Shown one piece after another: positions 1 to 11,648 of a stretch of DNA of 64,000 nt. The position numbers were made by a program, and so were the translations under genes. The stretch is from Oenanthe sinensis (Eukaryota > Streptophyta > Magnoliopsida > Apiales > Apiaceae): positions 4,650,001 to 4,714,000 of the forward strand of contig JAPMAC010000207.1 of assembly GCA_028671895.1 (NCBI GenBank), in the 5' to 3' direction. Position 1 is the first letter of the stretch. Each line of letters opens with the position of its first letter. The notes under the pieces were generated by a model that was not told where the DNA came from, made no database searches, and saw only the letters and a list, made by a program, of their open reading frames with translations.

Positions 1-145
1 ATTAGTAGGTAGTTCACCTAAACACTACAAATGGCCAAACCCACTCTGAAGCAATAATTTATTTATCCGCAAATTCAGAAAAGAATTTAAATTATTGTGA
101 ATATCGTATTCAACCCCCCCTTCTACGATATTTCAGGACCTAACA
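1..145 (+). repeat. Element A 5' LTR, 3' terminal part only
   Basis: Bases 1-145 are identical to 11300-11444, the end of the 3' LTR. They finish GGACCTAACA and include a run of seven C about 30 bp before the end. The primer site follows directly. The rest of this LTR lies left of the window. Confidence 0.95.
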
Positions 146-147
146 AT

Positions 148-159
148 TGGTATCAGAGC
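148..159 (+). other. Element A primer-binding site (initiator Met-tRNA type)
   Basis: TGGTATCAGAGC starts two bases after the LTR end. This is the usual copia primer site complementary to the 3' end of initiator methionine tRNA. Confidence 0.95.
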
Positions 160-247
160 TGACTGATTGATATACAAATCAAGATCCACTACTCAGTGAA
201 GCTCAGAGTGTCGAAGCTGGTTGGACTCAAAATGATTAGAGGCCTTA

Positions 248-585
248 ATAAATAAGTTTAATTATAAACTTTTAATAAGTTTATTTTATAAACTTTTATA
301 AAATTTATTTTCTAAACTTTTATTAGTTTATATTATAAATTTTAATTAGTTTATTTTATAAACTTAATATTAAACTTATTTTATAAACTTTTTTAAATTT
401 TGTTTTATAAACTTTTATTAGTTTATATTATAAATTTTAATTAGTTTATCTTATAAAGTTAATATTAAATTTATTTTATAAACTTTTATAAAATTTGTTT
501 TATGAACTTTTATAAGTTTATATTATAAATTTTAATTAGTTTATTTTATAAATTAAATAAAGTTTATATTTATTAAATTTATTTT
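248..585 (+). repeat. AT-rich leader array of TTTATAAACTTTTA-like units
   Basis: About 340 bp are built almost only from irregular copies of TTTATTTTATAAACTTTTA and TTATAAATTTTAATTAG. The same array occurs reverse-complemented in element B at about 54030-54440, so it is a family feature and not local slippage. Confidence 0.8.
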
Positions 586-757
586 CGATGGTCCAATTTC
601 TAGTCACGAATAAGGCATTGATACTTGTGATTGGCTGGTGTATATTGAATGTGTTGAGCACCATGAAAAGAAAAAGCACCTTGCTTGTGTACCACGCGCA
701 TGGAATGACTTGATTTCTCGCGCTTAAGTTGCGTCTCTCCTCTGCACTCCCAGTGTA

Positions 758-964
758 AGCGCCACAAAGTGGATTTCACGCACTTGAAAGAAAAAAAATC
801 AAAGGCAGTAGATGTTTGAATCGCAAGTTGCGCTGGTACAGGGTATTACCGAGTAAAGGCGCCACAAAATAACCAGCCATGAATTAACCAAGTCCAATTG
901 CTTGTTTGTTGCGCTTCTACAAGGAATTAGGTGTAGTAGCGCCACAAAAATGTTAGGCGCCACT
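758..964 (+). repeat. GCGCCAC motif array in the leader of element A
   Basis: The core GCGCCAC occurs four times (starting near 758, 857, 938 and 955), the last as AGGCGCCACT. The same core, including exact AGGCGCCACT copies, recurs upstream of the TATA box in this element's LTR (10636-10841). Element B has none here and uses a different motif. Confidence 0.75.
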
Positions 965-1479
965 CACCCAAAATATCAGTTTGGTACCCCAAGTTTTGTA
1001 CCCTTTAATTTTTATTTTAGATCTATTTATTTTTTCAGAAAATTTAAAATTCTTGAAAACTAAAATTTTTCTTAAATATTAATTTACGATATTTTAATTT
1101 TTAAGAAAATTCAAAATTCTTGAAAATTAATTTGTTGTATATTTTTATTTTTGATTAATTTATTTTCTAAGAAAATTAAAAATTCTGTGAATCTAAATTT
1201 TTCTTAAATATTAATTCGAGGGTGCTTAAAGGGTTTGTAATTGAAGATTTTTCCGGGTATTGAAGACAACAGAGATTGACTGAAGATTATCCGATGAAGT
1301 TAATTCTGGAACAGGTTGAAGAAATAGTGGTTCTAATTTCCTCAGAGGTTTACTCCATAGGATCCCACTAATATTTTGGAAGCTGCAAAAGAAAAGATTA
1401 ATTTGGGTACAGGTTTTGGTTAATTTGAGTTGTATTTTTGGATGAAAAATCTTAGGGGTTGAAGTAGTGAAGGAGAACA

Positions 1480-3412
1480 GACCGGACTACCTAGAATCTC
1501 AGTACAAGCCTTAAAGACTATTCTACAGGGAGATTAAAGGAAGTTCGTGCTAACACTGCAGATCATCTGGAACACAGGTTACAACCAACAGGGATTTAAG
1601 GATACAACCACATTGTCTGTAAAAGACCTGTATGTGCTGAAGGCCTATGAACTAAAACAAGAGCTAGAGCAGTTAATATTTGGTAAAGCAGGTTATTAGC
1701 ATATCCACTGTATTTGTGACCCATGAACCAAATTTGATTGACGTCAAGGTTGAGAACCTCTGAACAGAAACGAATTGATCCTAGAAGCTGAATTGAAGAT
1801 GTTGTAGCTCGAGGTAGTGGTCAAGGTATTATAAGTGAATTTGACACTTTGGAATAACTTGAGAAACTGGACGACAAGTCAAGCCTGCAGGGCAACAGGA
1901 AGTTCAGTGACATCAGATTCAGACGGAATCCTAATTCTATATCTAAGGTCCTTACCTATAGATTCCATGAAGGAGATTTTCAAGATCAGTTCAAGAGGTG
2001 GTTGCAAAACAGGGATGGTTTATATTTGAAAGACAAGATCAGGGGTTTGCTACATAATTTGAAGAAGCCTGTACAAGCAAATGATGACAGACACTATGTT
2101 GGGTTGAAGCAGGAATCTCAGCTATTAGTGAGGATGCAGCAAGAGAAAGCACTTGTTGATGAAGTTAAATGCAAAGCTGATTCTATTAGTGACAGTAATG
2201 AACCAAATGGATATCTGGCATCAGTGACCAATACTGGAGATGAATCACTATGCACTTCACAGGTACACATTCTAACTAGTATACTTTTATCTAATTCAGA
2301 ACTGTATGATGATTAGGTATTGAAATGTATTATATTCATGACAGCATGTTAGCATCTTAGGACTTAAATGCTTAATTGATTGCTAAGAATAAGATTGCAT
2401 GCTAGGATTCATGAGTTTAATTAGTACAGTTGATACTTGATTTTATATGCAGTAAAATGAATATCTAGAAGTAGATAGGGTGTTCTAAACGGTTAGGTGT
2501 ATCCCCAAACATTTGCTGGAACTTGATTTAAATGTTCTGTGATTTAATACCTCTGCTAATGTTGTGAAAATTGCTAATAGACAATCAGGTCATAGATCAT
2601 ATATTTAATATTTGTTCTTAAATGGCTTGATAAGTGTATGTAGAATTTGATATTGCTTATAATGTTTTATTCAAATATTCTGCATATTCTTAAATTGTTT
2701 ATGTGCATATTTTTATATGATTTGCTTTTACTCACATAGTTGCACTTAAATGCTATATCAGATCATGTATTGCTTGTTAGGGATAATTGGTTAAAAGATG
2801 GTAGAATTATCTAAGTAGTTAGTAAGTAATGTAGATTCGAAGCTTAATCTAAAACTGACTTAGGTAATTAGAGATAGTTAAATATGTTAGACAACGACAG
2901 AATGGATTAGAAAGAATTAGTAATTAATTTGTTAGTTCTTCTATCCATGTGCGTTCAGAAAATTATTGAATATCTGTAAATCTGCTTTATATCTGTTACA
3001 CTTGTGTAGAATGATTAAAGTAGATAGTACTGAATTTTCTAGTATGCATAACATGCCTGAACTGCATAATTCTTATCTCTAAGGCTTTGAAGCTAAATGT
3101 TTACCATGTGCTCTTATTTCCATGCTTGCTTAGTTATTTGTAAATGCATATCTTAGGACTTGCATAATCTTAGACAAAGCATGTATAAGAATCACAATAG
3201 GGTAAAGACTGCTAGTCCACCTTAAGCTAGGTTGGAATCACTAGTCTCATAGCCTAAAGACTACTTTGTCAAGGCTGCTGTGTTGAGAAGTGATCAGTCA
3301 AAGATAAGTTTTGCATGTTAAGGTTGAAGCTGTTGTTACCTTTGATAATATCTCTAACCCATCTGGACTCATTTAAAGTTGAGTACCAAGAAGCTTAATC
3401 ATTTGTGATTGC
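1480..3412 (+). pseudogene. Element A gag remnant
   Basis: Fragments in different frames align by eye with Gag of element C. Near 1560-1700 there is the HLEHR...LYVLKAYELKQE-like segment. At 1830-2000 a FDTLE-x-LEKLDDKS segment is followed by an RFRRNP stretch. Near 2040-2100 lies a decayed zinc-knuckle region ending in KKP. At 2165-2260 an acidic stretch precedes TSQVHILTS, and at about 2325-2450 coiled-coil words such as MYYIHDSMLAS and LIAKNKIAC remain. No intact CCHC knuckle is left. The longest open piece (2002-2316) is 104 codons. In live relatives Gag forms the virus-like particle; this copy cannot be translated as a whole. Confidence 0.75.
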
Positions 3413-5835
3413 AGAGTATGTAACGAAAGACAAAAGTTATGTGACTTCGTGACATTTACTGTTCGAGGCACATGATTAAGATTAAAGCTCTACTATCACA
3501 ACTGGTTGAGAAAGCCTCCCCGATGGTAACCTTTGGAGATGACAGCAAAGGATGTACAAGGGATATGGCTATCATGTTTTAAGAACTGTCATCATTGGAA
3601 GCATCTTTCTTGTGGAAGGAATTAAGCACTAAGGGCACTAGGGAATTCTTTGACAAGGGTTTTCTGGAAAAGTGTTTGATCTCAAGCAGGAAGCTTGGAA
3701 GCTCGCTCAACTGAGAGTGAGGAAGTTTGCTCGTAGTTGACATGGAACTTGGATGCAAAGGTGAAGTGAACTTGTCAGTAAAGCTTCATCAATGAAGAGT
3801 TAGCTATGGAAAAGGAAGCTCTCTTACTTGTTAGTCAGCAAGGCAATTGATTCTTTGATAAAGATGAAATTGGTGAGATGACTGCTTCATATGGAATTCT
3901 ATCTAGAAGGACATTTTGAAGTATGTCACATAGGGAAGTCAATGAAAACATCACACTGGAGAAAAGTCATATGCTCAGTGGTGATTGAAATTGGTAACCC
4001 TAATTACAAATTGGTGATGTTCAAGCATTCAACAGACAAAATGTCACAATGGTGAATGATCAAATAAGGAAGATCAAGTTGAAAACAATTGGTAAGCTGT
4101 GAGAACTTTGAAGTCAGATATTGGAACTGCATTTCGCGAGTGAAGTTCTAAATGAAGTCTGCACTGAAAAGGTATTTGGAAGCTGAAGCAATTAACACAG
4201 CGTGCTGCTTTATTCAACAAGATCGCGAAAAGACATCATTTGAGTTAATGGCCAACCAGAAGCAAACACTGAAGCTCTTTCGCGTGTTTGGAGGGAATTG
4301 ATTTTTAATGAAGATCTAATTGAGTATCTTGACAAGCAGTTAAGACTCATGGAACAATTCTCCTCGGCTACTCATAAGTGATTAAAAGTCTGAATGTGAT
4401 GAACAACTATACCAAGCTCCCAAGCATTCAAGTGAACGACTATTCTGAATCTTTGACAAATTCAGATACTGATGTAGAAGCTGAGGTTGCAGAAGGAATT
4501 AATGTTTAGCAGCAACTCAGGGGGAGCAAATAAAAGAAGGATCTACTAGTCATGCTCAATAATGAAGATCAAAGGATTTCATTAAGAACATTTCTGTCAA
4601 GACAAAAGGTTTGAAGTCAAGTTCAATCCTGGAGTCTCGTTCTTAATGATCCGGATTCTTGTGCAGAGGCTAGAAGTGCTAATCGAAATGATCATATATT
4701 CTTCGGAACCTAACATTGGGAAAGAGCAATTGTCAACTTCTAACAATTGGTATAACAATTGGTATCACTAACAATTGGTATCACCCATAATTTGGAATCC
4801 CAAAGAATACTGAAGATGCACAGATTGATCCAGATTGAGTGATTGCAATGCAAGATGATCTCAATCAGTTAGAAGGCAGAAACCACTGAAGCTGGAACCC
4901 AAACCACTAAAGTCAAAGCTGAAACTGGTACAGTAAGGGTTCTCAGAGACTAGATGACTATTTGGCATTGTTATGAGGGACAAAGCCAAACTGGTTGCTA
5001 CAGGACTTTAAAGCAGAAGGTATCGACGATGATGGAAATAGAATCTTCGGGACTTTCTAGATCAAGCAGTAAGCACCAGTGACGAGACTTGATCCTTTGG
5101 GACTCCTCAATGGGGACCTAACAATTTTCAGGGACCCAACGATTAGGACCAAACAATTGGTATCCCTAGCACATGTGGAGCATTCAAGCATAAAGATCTA
5201 ACAGATGAATGTGAACAAGTGCACTCCTGAATGGTGAGCTAGAAGATGAAGGTACAGATCCGTTACAATTTGTATATCATTCTCTTCGCAAGCTTTTCTA
5301 TGACGGAGGTAAAGGATTCAAGCAGAACGTCAAGGACATGGTATGACACTCTAACTATTAATTACTTAAAAGTGATTTTATATTAGAGCTGTTATGCATA
5401 AATCTCTCTAGAAATGCAAGGCACACACAATGACATATATGTGCAAGTATACCTTAGTTCTCGATATGCCTATGTGCAAGTTTCCAAGTGGAATCTAGAG
5501 AATCGTATCTTATAGCTAAGTTATGAATTGCTAGATATCTTAGGGGATCACCAATTCTTGGAATCTGGGACCCTTAAGATAATAGGGTTAACCTAATTGG
5601 CTATATAGATATAGATAATGCAGGTTGTAAGAAAGACAGGGAAGTCATTCCTAGAAGCTGTCAATTTCCAGCAACACTGTTGATCTCTTCACACCACTGA
5701 AGGAACAAGCTCATAGACACCAGGTATCATATCTTTTGAGAGTTGTTCTTAGTCGAATAACTTGCAGATATTTGCTAAATAACTTGATGAATTTATTTTA
5801 TCTAAGTTGGTTAGTAAACTTGGGATATTATTAAT
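3413..5835 (+). pseudogene. Element A pol remnant (protease, integrase, RT and RNase H pieces)
   Basis: Recognisable pieces in order: a protease-like YCSRHM followed by LLSQLVEKASPMVTFGDDSKG (near 3455-3560); the end of integrase with TSFELMANQKQTLKLFRVFGG (near 4230-4300); an RT start with RDKAKLVATG (near 4977-5015); APVTRLDPLG (near 5075-5105); a decayed QMNVN (5199-5213); then RYLRGSPILGIW and NAGCKKDR from the RT/RNase H connection (5530-5640); and RNase H end words LIDTRYHIF and LADIFAK (5710-5800). The integrase core, the RT palm with YVDD and the middle of RNase H are absent. Element B has the same broken joints, so the damage predates both copies. Confidence 0.75.
4705..5165 (+). repeat. 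Clusters of LTR-end/primer-site-like words inside pol of element A
   Basis: TAACAATTGGTAT occurs at 4741, 4753 and 4769. ACCTAACATTGGG lies near 4708. A second cluster holds GGGGACCTAACAATT (5112), GGGACCCAACGATT (5131) and AGGACCAAACAATTGGTATC (5145). A third outlier lies at 8301-8345. All resemble the junction between this element's own LTR end and primer site (136-152). They fall where pol sequence is interrupted. Confidence 0.7.
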
Positions 5836-7860
5836 ATGCATATTTATTGAAAATCCCATCTGCAAGGAATTCTCAAATGAGTTCACAAGTATTACTTTTT
5901 CCCGATCCAAAGGACTTGTGAATTTATTTTAAATCCAGATCCTCATACTTATTGCTATTAGTTTAATTATCATGCTTACATTGTAGTATGCATGAATGGT
6001 AGTTAAATTATTTAGCATAAGTAAGAAGCATAGTTATTTGTATGTGTTAAATATTTGGTGAGTATTAGTCAATAATATCTTGCTTAATTGCTCTGATATT
6101 TTGCTCTGATATTCTTAAATATTTTATTACAAATAATTGTGATACTTTTGATATTAGTGACGGTATTTAGAATTTCTGTTCTAAATAATCAATGCATATT
6201 TCAAAACTCACTAATATTAGAAGGTGAAGTATTTTCTAAGTTATGTGTATGAAATTCTCAATATTTTATATACTTAGAAAATATTTCTAAAAATAAGTTT
6301 TATTCCGAGGAGTTGTAATTAGAATCACAAGTATTACTTTTTCCCTATATAACGGACTTGTGAATTTCTTTTCAACTATTTCCTCGAGCTTACGTATATC
6401 AATTAATAATTGTTATGAGCATGCTTACAATGTGCAAAGTGACAATTATTAGATATGGCGTAGGAAGTTAAATACTAATATTCAATCTAATGAATATTTT
6501 AGTGTTTAGCGAATTTATTTTATCTTATTGAAATTATGGATTGAAGCAATTCAATGGTTATTAGTTTCATAATTTTAATTTGATAAAATACAGAACCATA
6601 GTTTCTTGCATCTTGAAATTATTGATAAATATCGAATAATTGGTATCAGCGTGCAATTAACTGTGATATGCTTATTGTTCTACTGAATAATTGCCATGGT
6701 TAGTTGATAAATATGCATGTGATTGACAATTGCTTAGTACAACTTAAGTATTTAATTTATTCTGATTTGTTTAAATCATGATGATATAAAACAATTCAGT
6801 GGAATATATTAGTTCCATGATTTAAATAAATTAAAATAAATAAGAAGCATAATTATTCGTAGTATAAATATTCTCTTTTATTACGTTGTGATAATTGAAT
6901 AATATTTTATTACAAAATAATTGTGATATATAGTTTTCTTTCTTTGACTGGTTTACGATCCTGAATGTATTCAAAAGAAATTTTTGTCCATTTCTTTTTC
7001 AAAATGTTTTATTCAAATATACATTCACTTTGTCTATCAGTTTTAGTTAAGAAAACTTAAGAATTCTTTTTCAAAACTTCTCTTTTGAAAAACTTTTCTT
7101 AAGGATAATCTTTCTTTAAATCTCAAAAAGATTTATCCTCTCTCTCTCAAAAACTGTTCTTAAATGCTATATTTTTAAAACTGTTTTTCTCTTTTAACTT
7201 CGAGGTACCAATCACTTGTAAAATGATTTGTTTTTAAATACTTGTTTCAGTGTATGTTTCACATTGATTCATAGTACCAAAACAGTGATTGTTGCTTTGA
7301 AGGCCTAGTACTGTATTGATTAAGCATTCATCCAACCCCAATTGTCATGTTTTACTTTAAGTCGGGGATACTATCAGGCAGACGAAAATGATGTAAATCA
7401 TAATTGCATTATGAGTCAGAAAATCATTGACTTCTATCTGATAAGGATGTTTTGCAAAACTGTTTTCAAAACATACAGTGCTTAGGTTTAACGGAAAAGA
7501 GTCATTTTTATTGAGATAATATTTAGTAAGAGAGTTGAATTTCTTATTTGGTATAAATTCCCGCGTTTTATTATAGGAAGTTTACCTTATAAGAAATTCA
7601 TAAGAGATAGAAACTTTTTCTCTGATACTCCCGCGTTTTATTATGGGATGAGTATTTTAAAGAAAATTTCTATTGATGTCATGCTCTTAAATAATAAATC
7701 TTTAGAACCGACAAAACTCTTTTATTAAAAGTGCTTTAATGCAATCCATTACCATTCCTTCATATATTTTTCTTTCTCATTGAGATGAAAAATATGTTTT
7801 GGAATGTTAAAGTGATTATCTTTTTATCTTATTTTAAATTGACTTTATCCGTTTAGCCCC
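5836..7860 (+). other. Long AT-rich non-coding spacer after pol in element A
   Basis: No coding sequence is recognisable. It contains a diverged direct repeat with TCACAAGTATTACTTTTTCCC at 5883 and 6325 (period 442), each followed by GGACTTGTGAATTT. A second pair of CCCGCGTTTTATTAT words lies near 7560 and 7630. Element B has the same spacer and both repeat pairs at 46389-48620, so this is a family-specific 3' untranslated region, or the remains of sequence once carried there. Confidence 0.65.
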
Positions 7861-8790
7861 CAGTGGCTACAGAAGCTGGCCAGGAGGTTGAAAACCCATC
7901 AATCTCTGACCCAGGCCTTAATACCAAACACTCATTTCATCCACTTCCATATATTAACCCCTGGAGTTATAAGGAACATATGTTTGTTAGAGGTTGATAA
8001 GGGAGTAACTGCACTTGATGCAGCATATAAGGATGAAGTCCGAAGTGCACCCACAGCTCTACCTCCAGCGAAGTAAAGAAGTATATAAATTGAGGTAACT
8101 GTAAGCTCATCTGTATCTTCTCAAAAGGATGCAGAGCTGAAAAGGCAATAAAACTGTCTCTGGAATCATTCTCTCAACAGGGTGAGTCCATTGAAATTCG
8201 CTCGTCAGCCAGAGCATCTTGTAATGAGTCAAGCACACCACCGGCACTCACGCTGATGGTAAGCCTAAACAGATATATACTAGGAACCTTATATAATTTT
8301 TGGGACCTAATAATCCTAACAGTTATACTAGGGGCCTAACAATTGGACACATTGCAAGGCGTGCATAGTGTGAGGTATAGGCATGTTAACAAAACACCCG
8401 TCATTGGGTTACGAGGGAAACGTAGACTTTAATTTGTCATTCATTACATTGTCTACTACGTCGTCCCTCCTGGAAGGAACATTTCCAGATCCTGAAAAGG
8501 AATGTCCACCTCCCGTTTACGGAGAAGGTGTGAGGCAACTCCTTGATAGAACAAGGCAGGATTCCCAAAAAGATTTTAAAATCTTGGGATAACCCATCTC
8601 AAAGAGGTGAGGCTCCACTAGACAGTGATTTAGCAATTGCTATTGAGTCTGGTGTGGGACAGTGCTTATGCATGATAGATCAAGAACACCTCTACGAGGC
8701 AATTCCCCACTTGATAGTGATTCAGTTCATTCTGATGAATCAGGTGTTGGGAATGAATGAATTGACGGATTTCACTTACAGGTACAGAAG
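7861..8790 (+). pseudogene. Post-pol reading frame of element A (ORF3, function unknown)
   Basis: Open fragments encode a peptide also seen in element B. A piece with TEAGQEVENPSISDPG lies near 7870-7920. Another with LLEGTFPDPEKECPP and GVRQLLDRTRQDS covers 8400-8570, and after a small frameshift NPSQRGEAPLDSDLA continues to about 8640. Copia elements normally end at RNase H, so this is an extra gene in the position of the env-like frame described for some Sireviruses. I see no signal peptide or membrane helix that would support an envelope protein, and the product is unknown to me. A is frameshifted near 8575 relative to B. Confidence 0.5.
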
Positions 8791-9712
8791 GCTATATTTG
8801 AAATGCAGAGTGAAAGTGAGAGAGAGAAACACTTAAGTGAAAGTGAGGGAGAGATACACTTGAGTGAGAGATAGGGAGAGAAAGAGTGAAACACTTCTAA
8901 GTGCTTGACACTTAAGTGTAAACACCAACAGAACGTAGTAGAAGTGAGGAAACCACAAGCCAAACAATTACCCTTGCTACTTGCTACTTCTGAAAGAAAA
9001 GTTACTATATTTTTTCCCGATCAACGTCAGACGAGAACCTTTTTTGGAAGACAAACCATTCAAAAGTGGACCTATCAATATCGTGCTATCTTTAAAAATG
9101 GGCCATTGGAGGATTCCTCAACTAAGGGGGAGAATTTATAGGGAGAAAAAGGTGAAGTTAATAAGTCTTATCTTCGTATCCTTAGGGGGAGATTTTAGAC
9201 ACGAAAAAAAAAATCTTATCTTCTGATCCTGAGGGGAAACAACAGATATATGGGAGAATCAAGAAGCTGTAATTCTATACTTGGAAGAACAGAAATGACT
9301 ATTCCATTTATTTTCTAAAGGGAGAAGAAGAATAAGAAGGAGAATCACATTCGTAGGGGGAGAACATTATTTGAGCTATGTTCAGTATTGGTTGAAGACA
9401 TACCCAGGAATTGATTCTTATGAAGCTCTGTTCATGATAAGTTCTTTAAGTTCAAACAATGAAGGATTTTGAAACGGAGAAAGCTCAAACAGACAGAAAT
9501 GAAGATGATACAATTTGGATATCAGTTCAACTTCAGAGGAACAAACATCTTTCGTTTCAGTCACACAAGAAATCTGGAAGTGCAGTATCTGATCCAGAAA
9601 AACCAGTAGCATTATTTACAAGTCTCGGACGATTACTTTTTCTAGTTGTTAGTTGAGTTATCCTTCCTAGGTGATTTGTTTGCTAAAGTTTAACAATCAA
9701 ATAGGGGGAGAT
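8791..9712 (+). other. 3' region of element A with multiple polypurine tracts
   Basis: From 8810 to 8930 there are repeated GTGAAAGTGAGAGAGA words and 10-bp CACTTAAGTG palindromes. Then four AGGGGGAG tracts occur at 9124, 9183, 9354 and 9703. The last adjoins the LTR start and is the likely functional polypurine tract. Multiplied tracts upstream of the 3' LTR are a known Sirevirus trait. A 65-codon open frame at 9459-9656 has no recognisable match. Confidence 0.75.
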
Positions 9713-10635
9713 TGTTGGTGAGATTACGAAGCTGTATGAATAGTAATCGTGATAACTCAACACTAGAACAGGACAAGTAAATAATACTACACCTACACAG
9801 AAATCAGCAAGAAATGAAGACAAGGCAAATACAGTGAATCAAGATATTAGAAGAAGTTTTGAAGTCTACTACAGGTCACTGAAAGAAGTACATTAATATG
9901 TTCATGCCTCAGTGAAGAATAATGTGTAAAGACTTTCAGGGTTTCAGAAGTGTTGAAGATTCAGTATAGAAGTGCCACAAGAAGATTTCAGTGTAAAGGC
10001 ATTGATTGGAAATAGACAATGTTCGAAGCATAGGAATCTTAGAGAATTGAAGACATGGTAAAGACAAATGTCTAAGTACCAGAAAAGATTCCAGTGAATT
10101 TACAGTGTTTATTGACAGTCAGTGTTCGAAGCAATGAAGTTGCTGCAAACTTAACAATGTAAGTAAAGCAATAATACGAAGACCTGGATCGAAGTTAGTC
10201 GTCTGTGAACCAGACCAGTTGCACTAGGCGTCAGCAGTCTGTGAAAGGAATCTGAGTATTAACTACAGAAGAATTGTTAAGTTGAAGAACGTACTTGAAA
10301 AGAACAGTTATTTATTAAGGTACGAAAAGTAATTTGTAGAGGCTACAGCTAAACAGCTAACAGCTAAACAGCTAAACAGCTCAAAGGGTGCAGGGTACAA
10401 AGTGTCACAACCTTGGTACGAAAAGTGAAAGTTTCTGTACTACAGTCGAAGAACAGGAACAGCTCAGGGTACAAGGTGTAATGTGATAAGACTTTGGTAC
10501 AAGAAATGGAAGTTGGTAAACTTCAATTAAGGAATGAATAGAGGGTCAAAGTGCAGTGACCAAACTGCACTTTGACCATGGAAATGAATTCACACGCGCC
10601 AAAAGTCTCAACAAATAATTTCTAAGGCCTTTGAG

Positions 10636-10841
10636 TGGCGCCACAACAGGGCATCTCCAGTGCTAGCGCCACACAGTTAACAGGCGCCACTCATTTTAAC
10701 TTAGTCTAAATTCTGAGGCGCCACTTGATTTATCACAGTGTATCCAATGTATTAGGCGCAACAAAAATATGACTTGGTTAATTCAGCTAAGGCAGGAATT
10801 TACTGGTGCCACTACAGGGGATTCACTCTACAGGCGCCACT
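10636..10841 (+). repeat. GGCGCCAC motif array upstream of the LTR promoter of element A
   Basis: GGCGCCAC or GCGCCAC cores start near 10637, 10666, 10683, 10717 and 10833, with near copies at 10755 (GGCGCAAC) and 10804 (TGGTGCCAC). The array ends about 135 bp before the TATA box, an enhancer-like position. It matches the motif in the element's own leader. Confidence 0.7.
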
Positions 10842-10974
10842 CAGCCCTTAGCCAATCAAATTACAGCAGCCTACTTTATTTGATTTAAAGTCTACACCAA
10901 TAAAAAAAAGAGGAGTCGTCTTCTCAAAAACACAAAAAATGTAGAGAGCTACTGCCATGGCCGGAGCAAGAAGA

Positions 10975-10983
10975 TATAAATTA
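10975..10983 (+). promoter_or_regulatory. Probable TATA box of the element A LTR
   Basis: TATAAATTA lies in the last third of the LTR, downstream of the motif array. This is the expected place for the U3 promoter. The call rests only on sequence and position. Confidence 0.5.
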
Positions 10984-11444
10984 TACACACCCATACCTTG
11001 CTCCCGGTCAGATATTAGGACCCGGTTCTTTAACGAAAAATGCTCAGGGCTCCTAGATATCACTCCCTACGGACTCAGTTTTTCCTTGTACTAATTTAGA
11101 TATATTTGTATAGGAACTGAGCCTTATATTTTTGTGTTAGTAGCAAAGAATTAATTTATTCTTTGGAAGCCAGTTAATTTTAACTGGGTGTAGCAAAACC
11201 CTCTAGGATTAATACGAGAGTAATATTCCCGGAAACTTGTCTCCATAATTTACCTGCTAATTTTCTTGAACCTAATTGATTAATCCGGGCACACAGAAAA
11301 TTAGTAGGTAGTTCACCTAAACACTACAAATGGCCAAACCCACTCTGAAGCAATAATTTATTTATCCGCAAATTCAGAAAAGAATTTAAATTATTGTGAA
11401 TATCGTATTCAACCCCCCCTTCTACGATATTTCAGGACCTAACA

Positions 11445-11648
11445 CCCGTCCAAAATCTATATCCCCAATGTCATTCATAATCTCCTCACTATTACCAAGT
11501 AGGTGACCTATTCTTAACTCATTCATTAGTACTACATCTGGTATCCAATAATGAACTCTACACGAGTTATCACGTTAACCTCTTATATATGAATAACTCT
11601 TAACACTCTCGTATCTAAGCATTATAACTCATGCTCTGATAGCATTTC
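11445..11648 (-). mobile_element. Element F, left internal fragment with primer site (old Ty3/gypsy, minus strand)
   Basis: Bases 11445-11526 match 39002-39086, the equivalent part of the right-hand F unit. The reverse complement of a Met-tRNA primer site, GCTCTGATAGCAT, lies at 11633-11645 with two differences from the usual TGGTATCAGAGC. A gypsy-type LTR follows. Element A interrupts the fragment on the left. Confidence 0.6.

Larger units (their letters stand above)
160..1479 (+). other. Element A non-coding leader
   Basis: No reading frame of note. It holds an AT-rich array (248-585), a GCGCCAC motif array (758-964), and then (1010-1220) runs built on AATTTTTCTTAAATATTAATT-like words. Element B has the same layout on the minus strand (52980-54535), with a different motif array in the equivalent place. 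Confidence 0.7.
1..11444 (+). mobile_element. Element A: defective Sirevirus-like Ty1/copia LTR retrotransposon, 5' end outside window
   Basis: The order is LTR end, Met-tRNA primer site, long leader, gag remnant, pol remnant, a post-pol reading frame, several polypurine tracts and a complete 3' LTR. The full element would be about 13 kb. Gag and pol are riddled with stops and frameshifts, and the RT palm and the middle of RNase H are missing. The visible 145 bp of the 5' LTR are identical to the 3' LTR, so the insertion is young even though the coding region is ruined. CCCGT follows the 3' LTR and is the expected right target-site duplication. The element sits in the internal region of old element F. 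The long LTR, post-pol frame and repeated polypurine tracts fit the Sirevirus (Maximus/SIRE) lineage; this assignment is inferred from features remembered for the group. Confidence 0.85.
9713..11444 (+). repeat. Element A 3' LTR (1732 bp)
   Basis: Begins TGTTGGTGAG just after the polypurine tract and ends ACCTAACA. Its terminal 145 bp match bases 1-145 exactly. It holds a GGCGCCAC array (10636-10841), a TATA box near 10975 and a C7 run near the end. Parts match the LTR of element B (for example the stretch reading ATTAATATGTTCATGCC), but the two LTRs are clearly diverged, so A and B are different subfamilies. Confidence 0.95.

Noticed and set aside
2263..3412. An AT-rich intron after ACTTCACAG in element A
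   Set aside because: QVHILTS and MYYIHDSMLAS words continue the Gag coiled-coil region seen in element C, and the supposed acceptor is not conserved in B.
5341..5623. A shorter intron in element A bounded by GTATGA and TGCAG
   Set aside because: The segment contains pol sequence in broken frames (FSICLCASFQ, RYLRGSPILGIW, VNLIGY), matching element C RT/RNase H, so it is coding-derived.
5724..7856. A 2.1-kb intron in element A, with GTATCAT after CACCAG and TTTAG before CCCCCAG, both matched in element B
   Set aside because: The supposed donor lies inside RNase H sequence (DTRYHIF) that continues to LADIFAK...SKLVSKLGIL at about 5780-5835. The matched ends in B only reflect shared ancestry.
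7861..9226. A retroviral-type envelope gene in element A
   Set aside because: No signal peptide, transmembrane helix or cleavage motif is visible. Only the position suggests env, so it is listed as an unknown frame.
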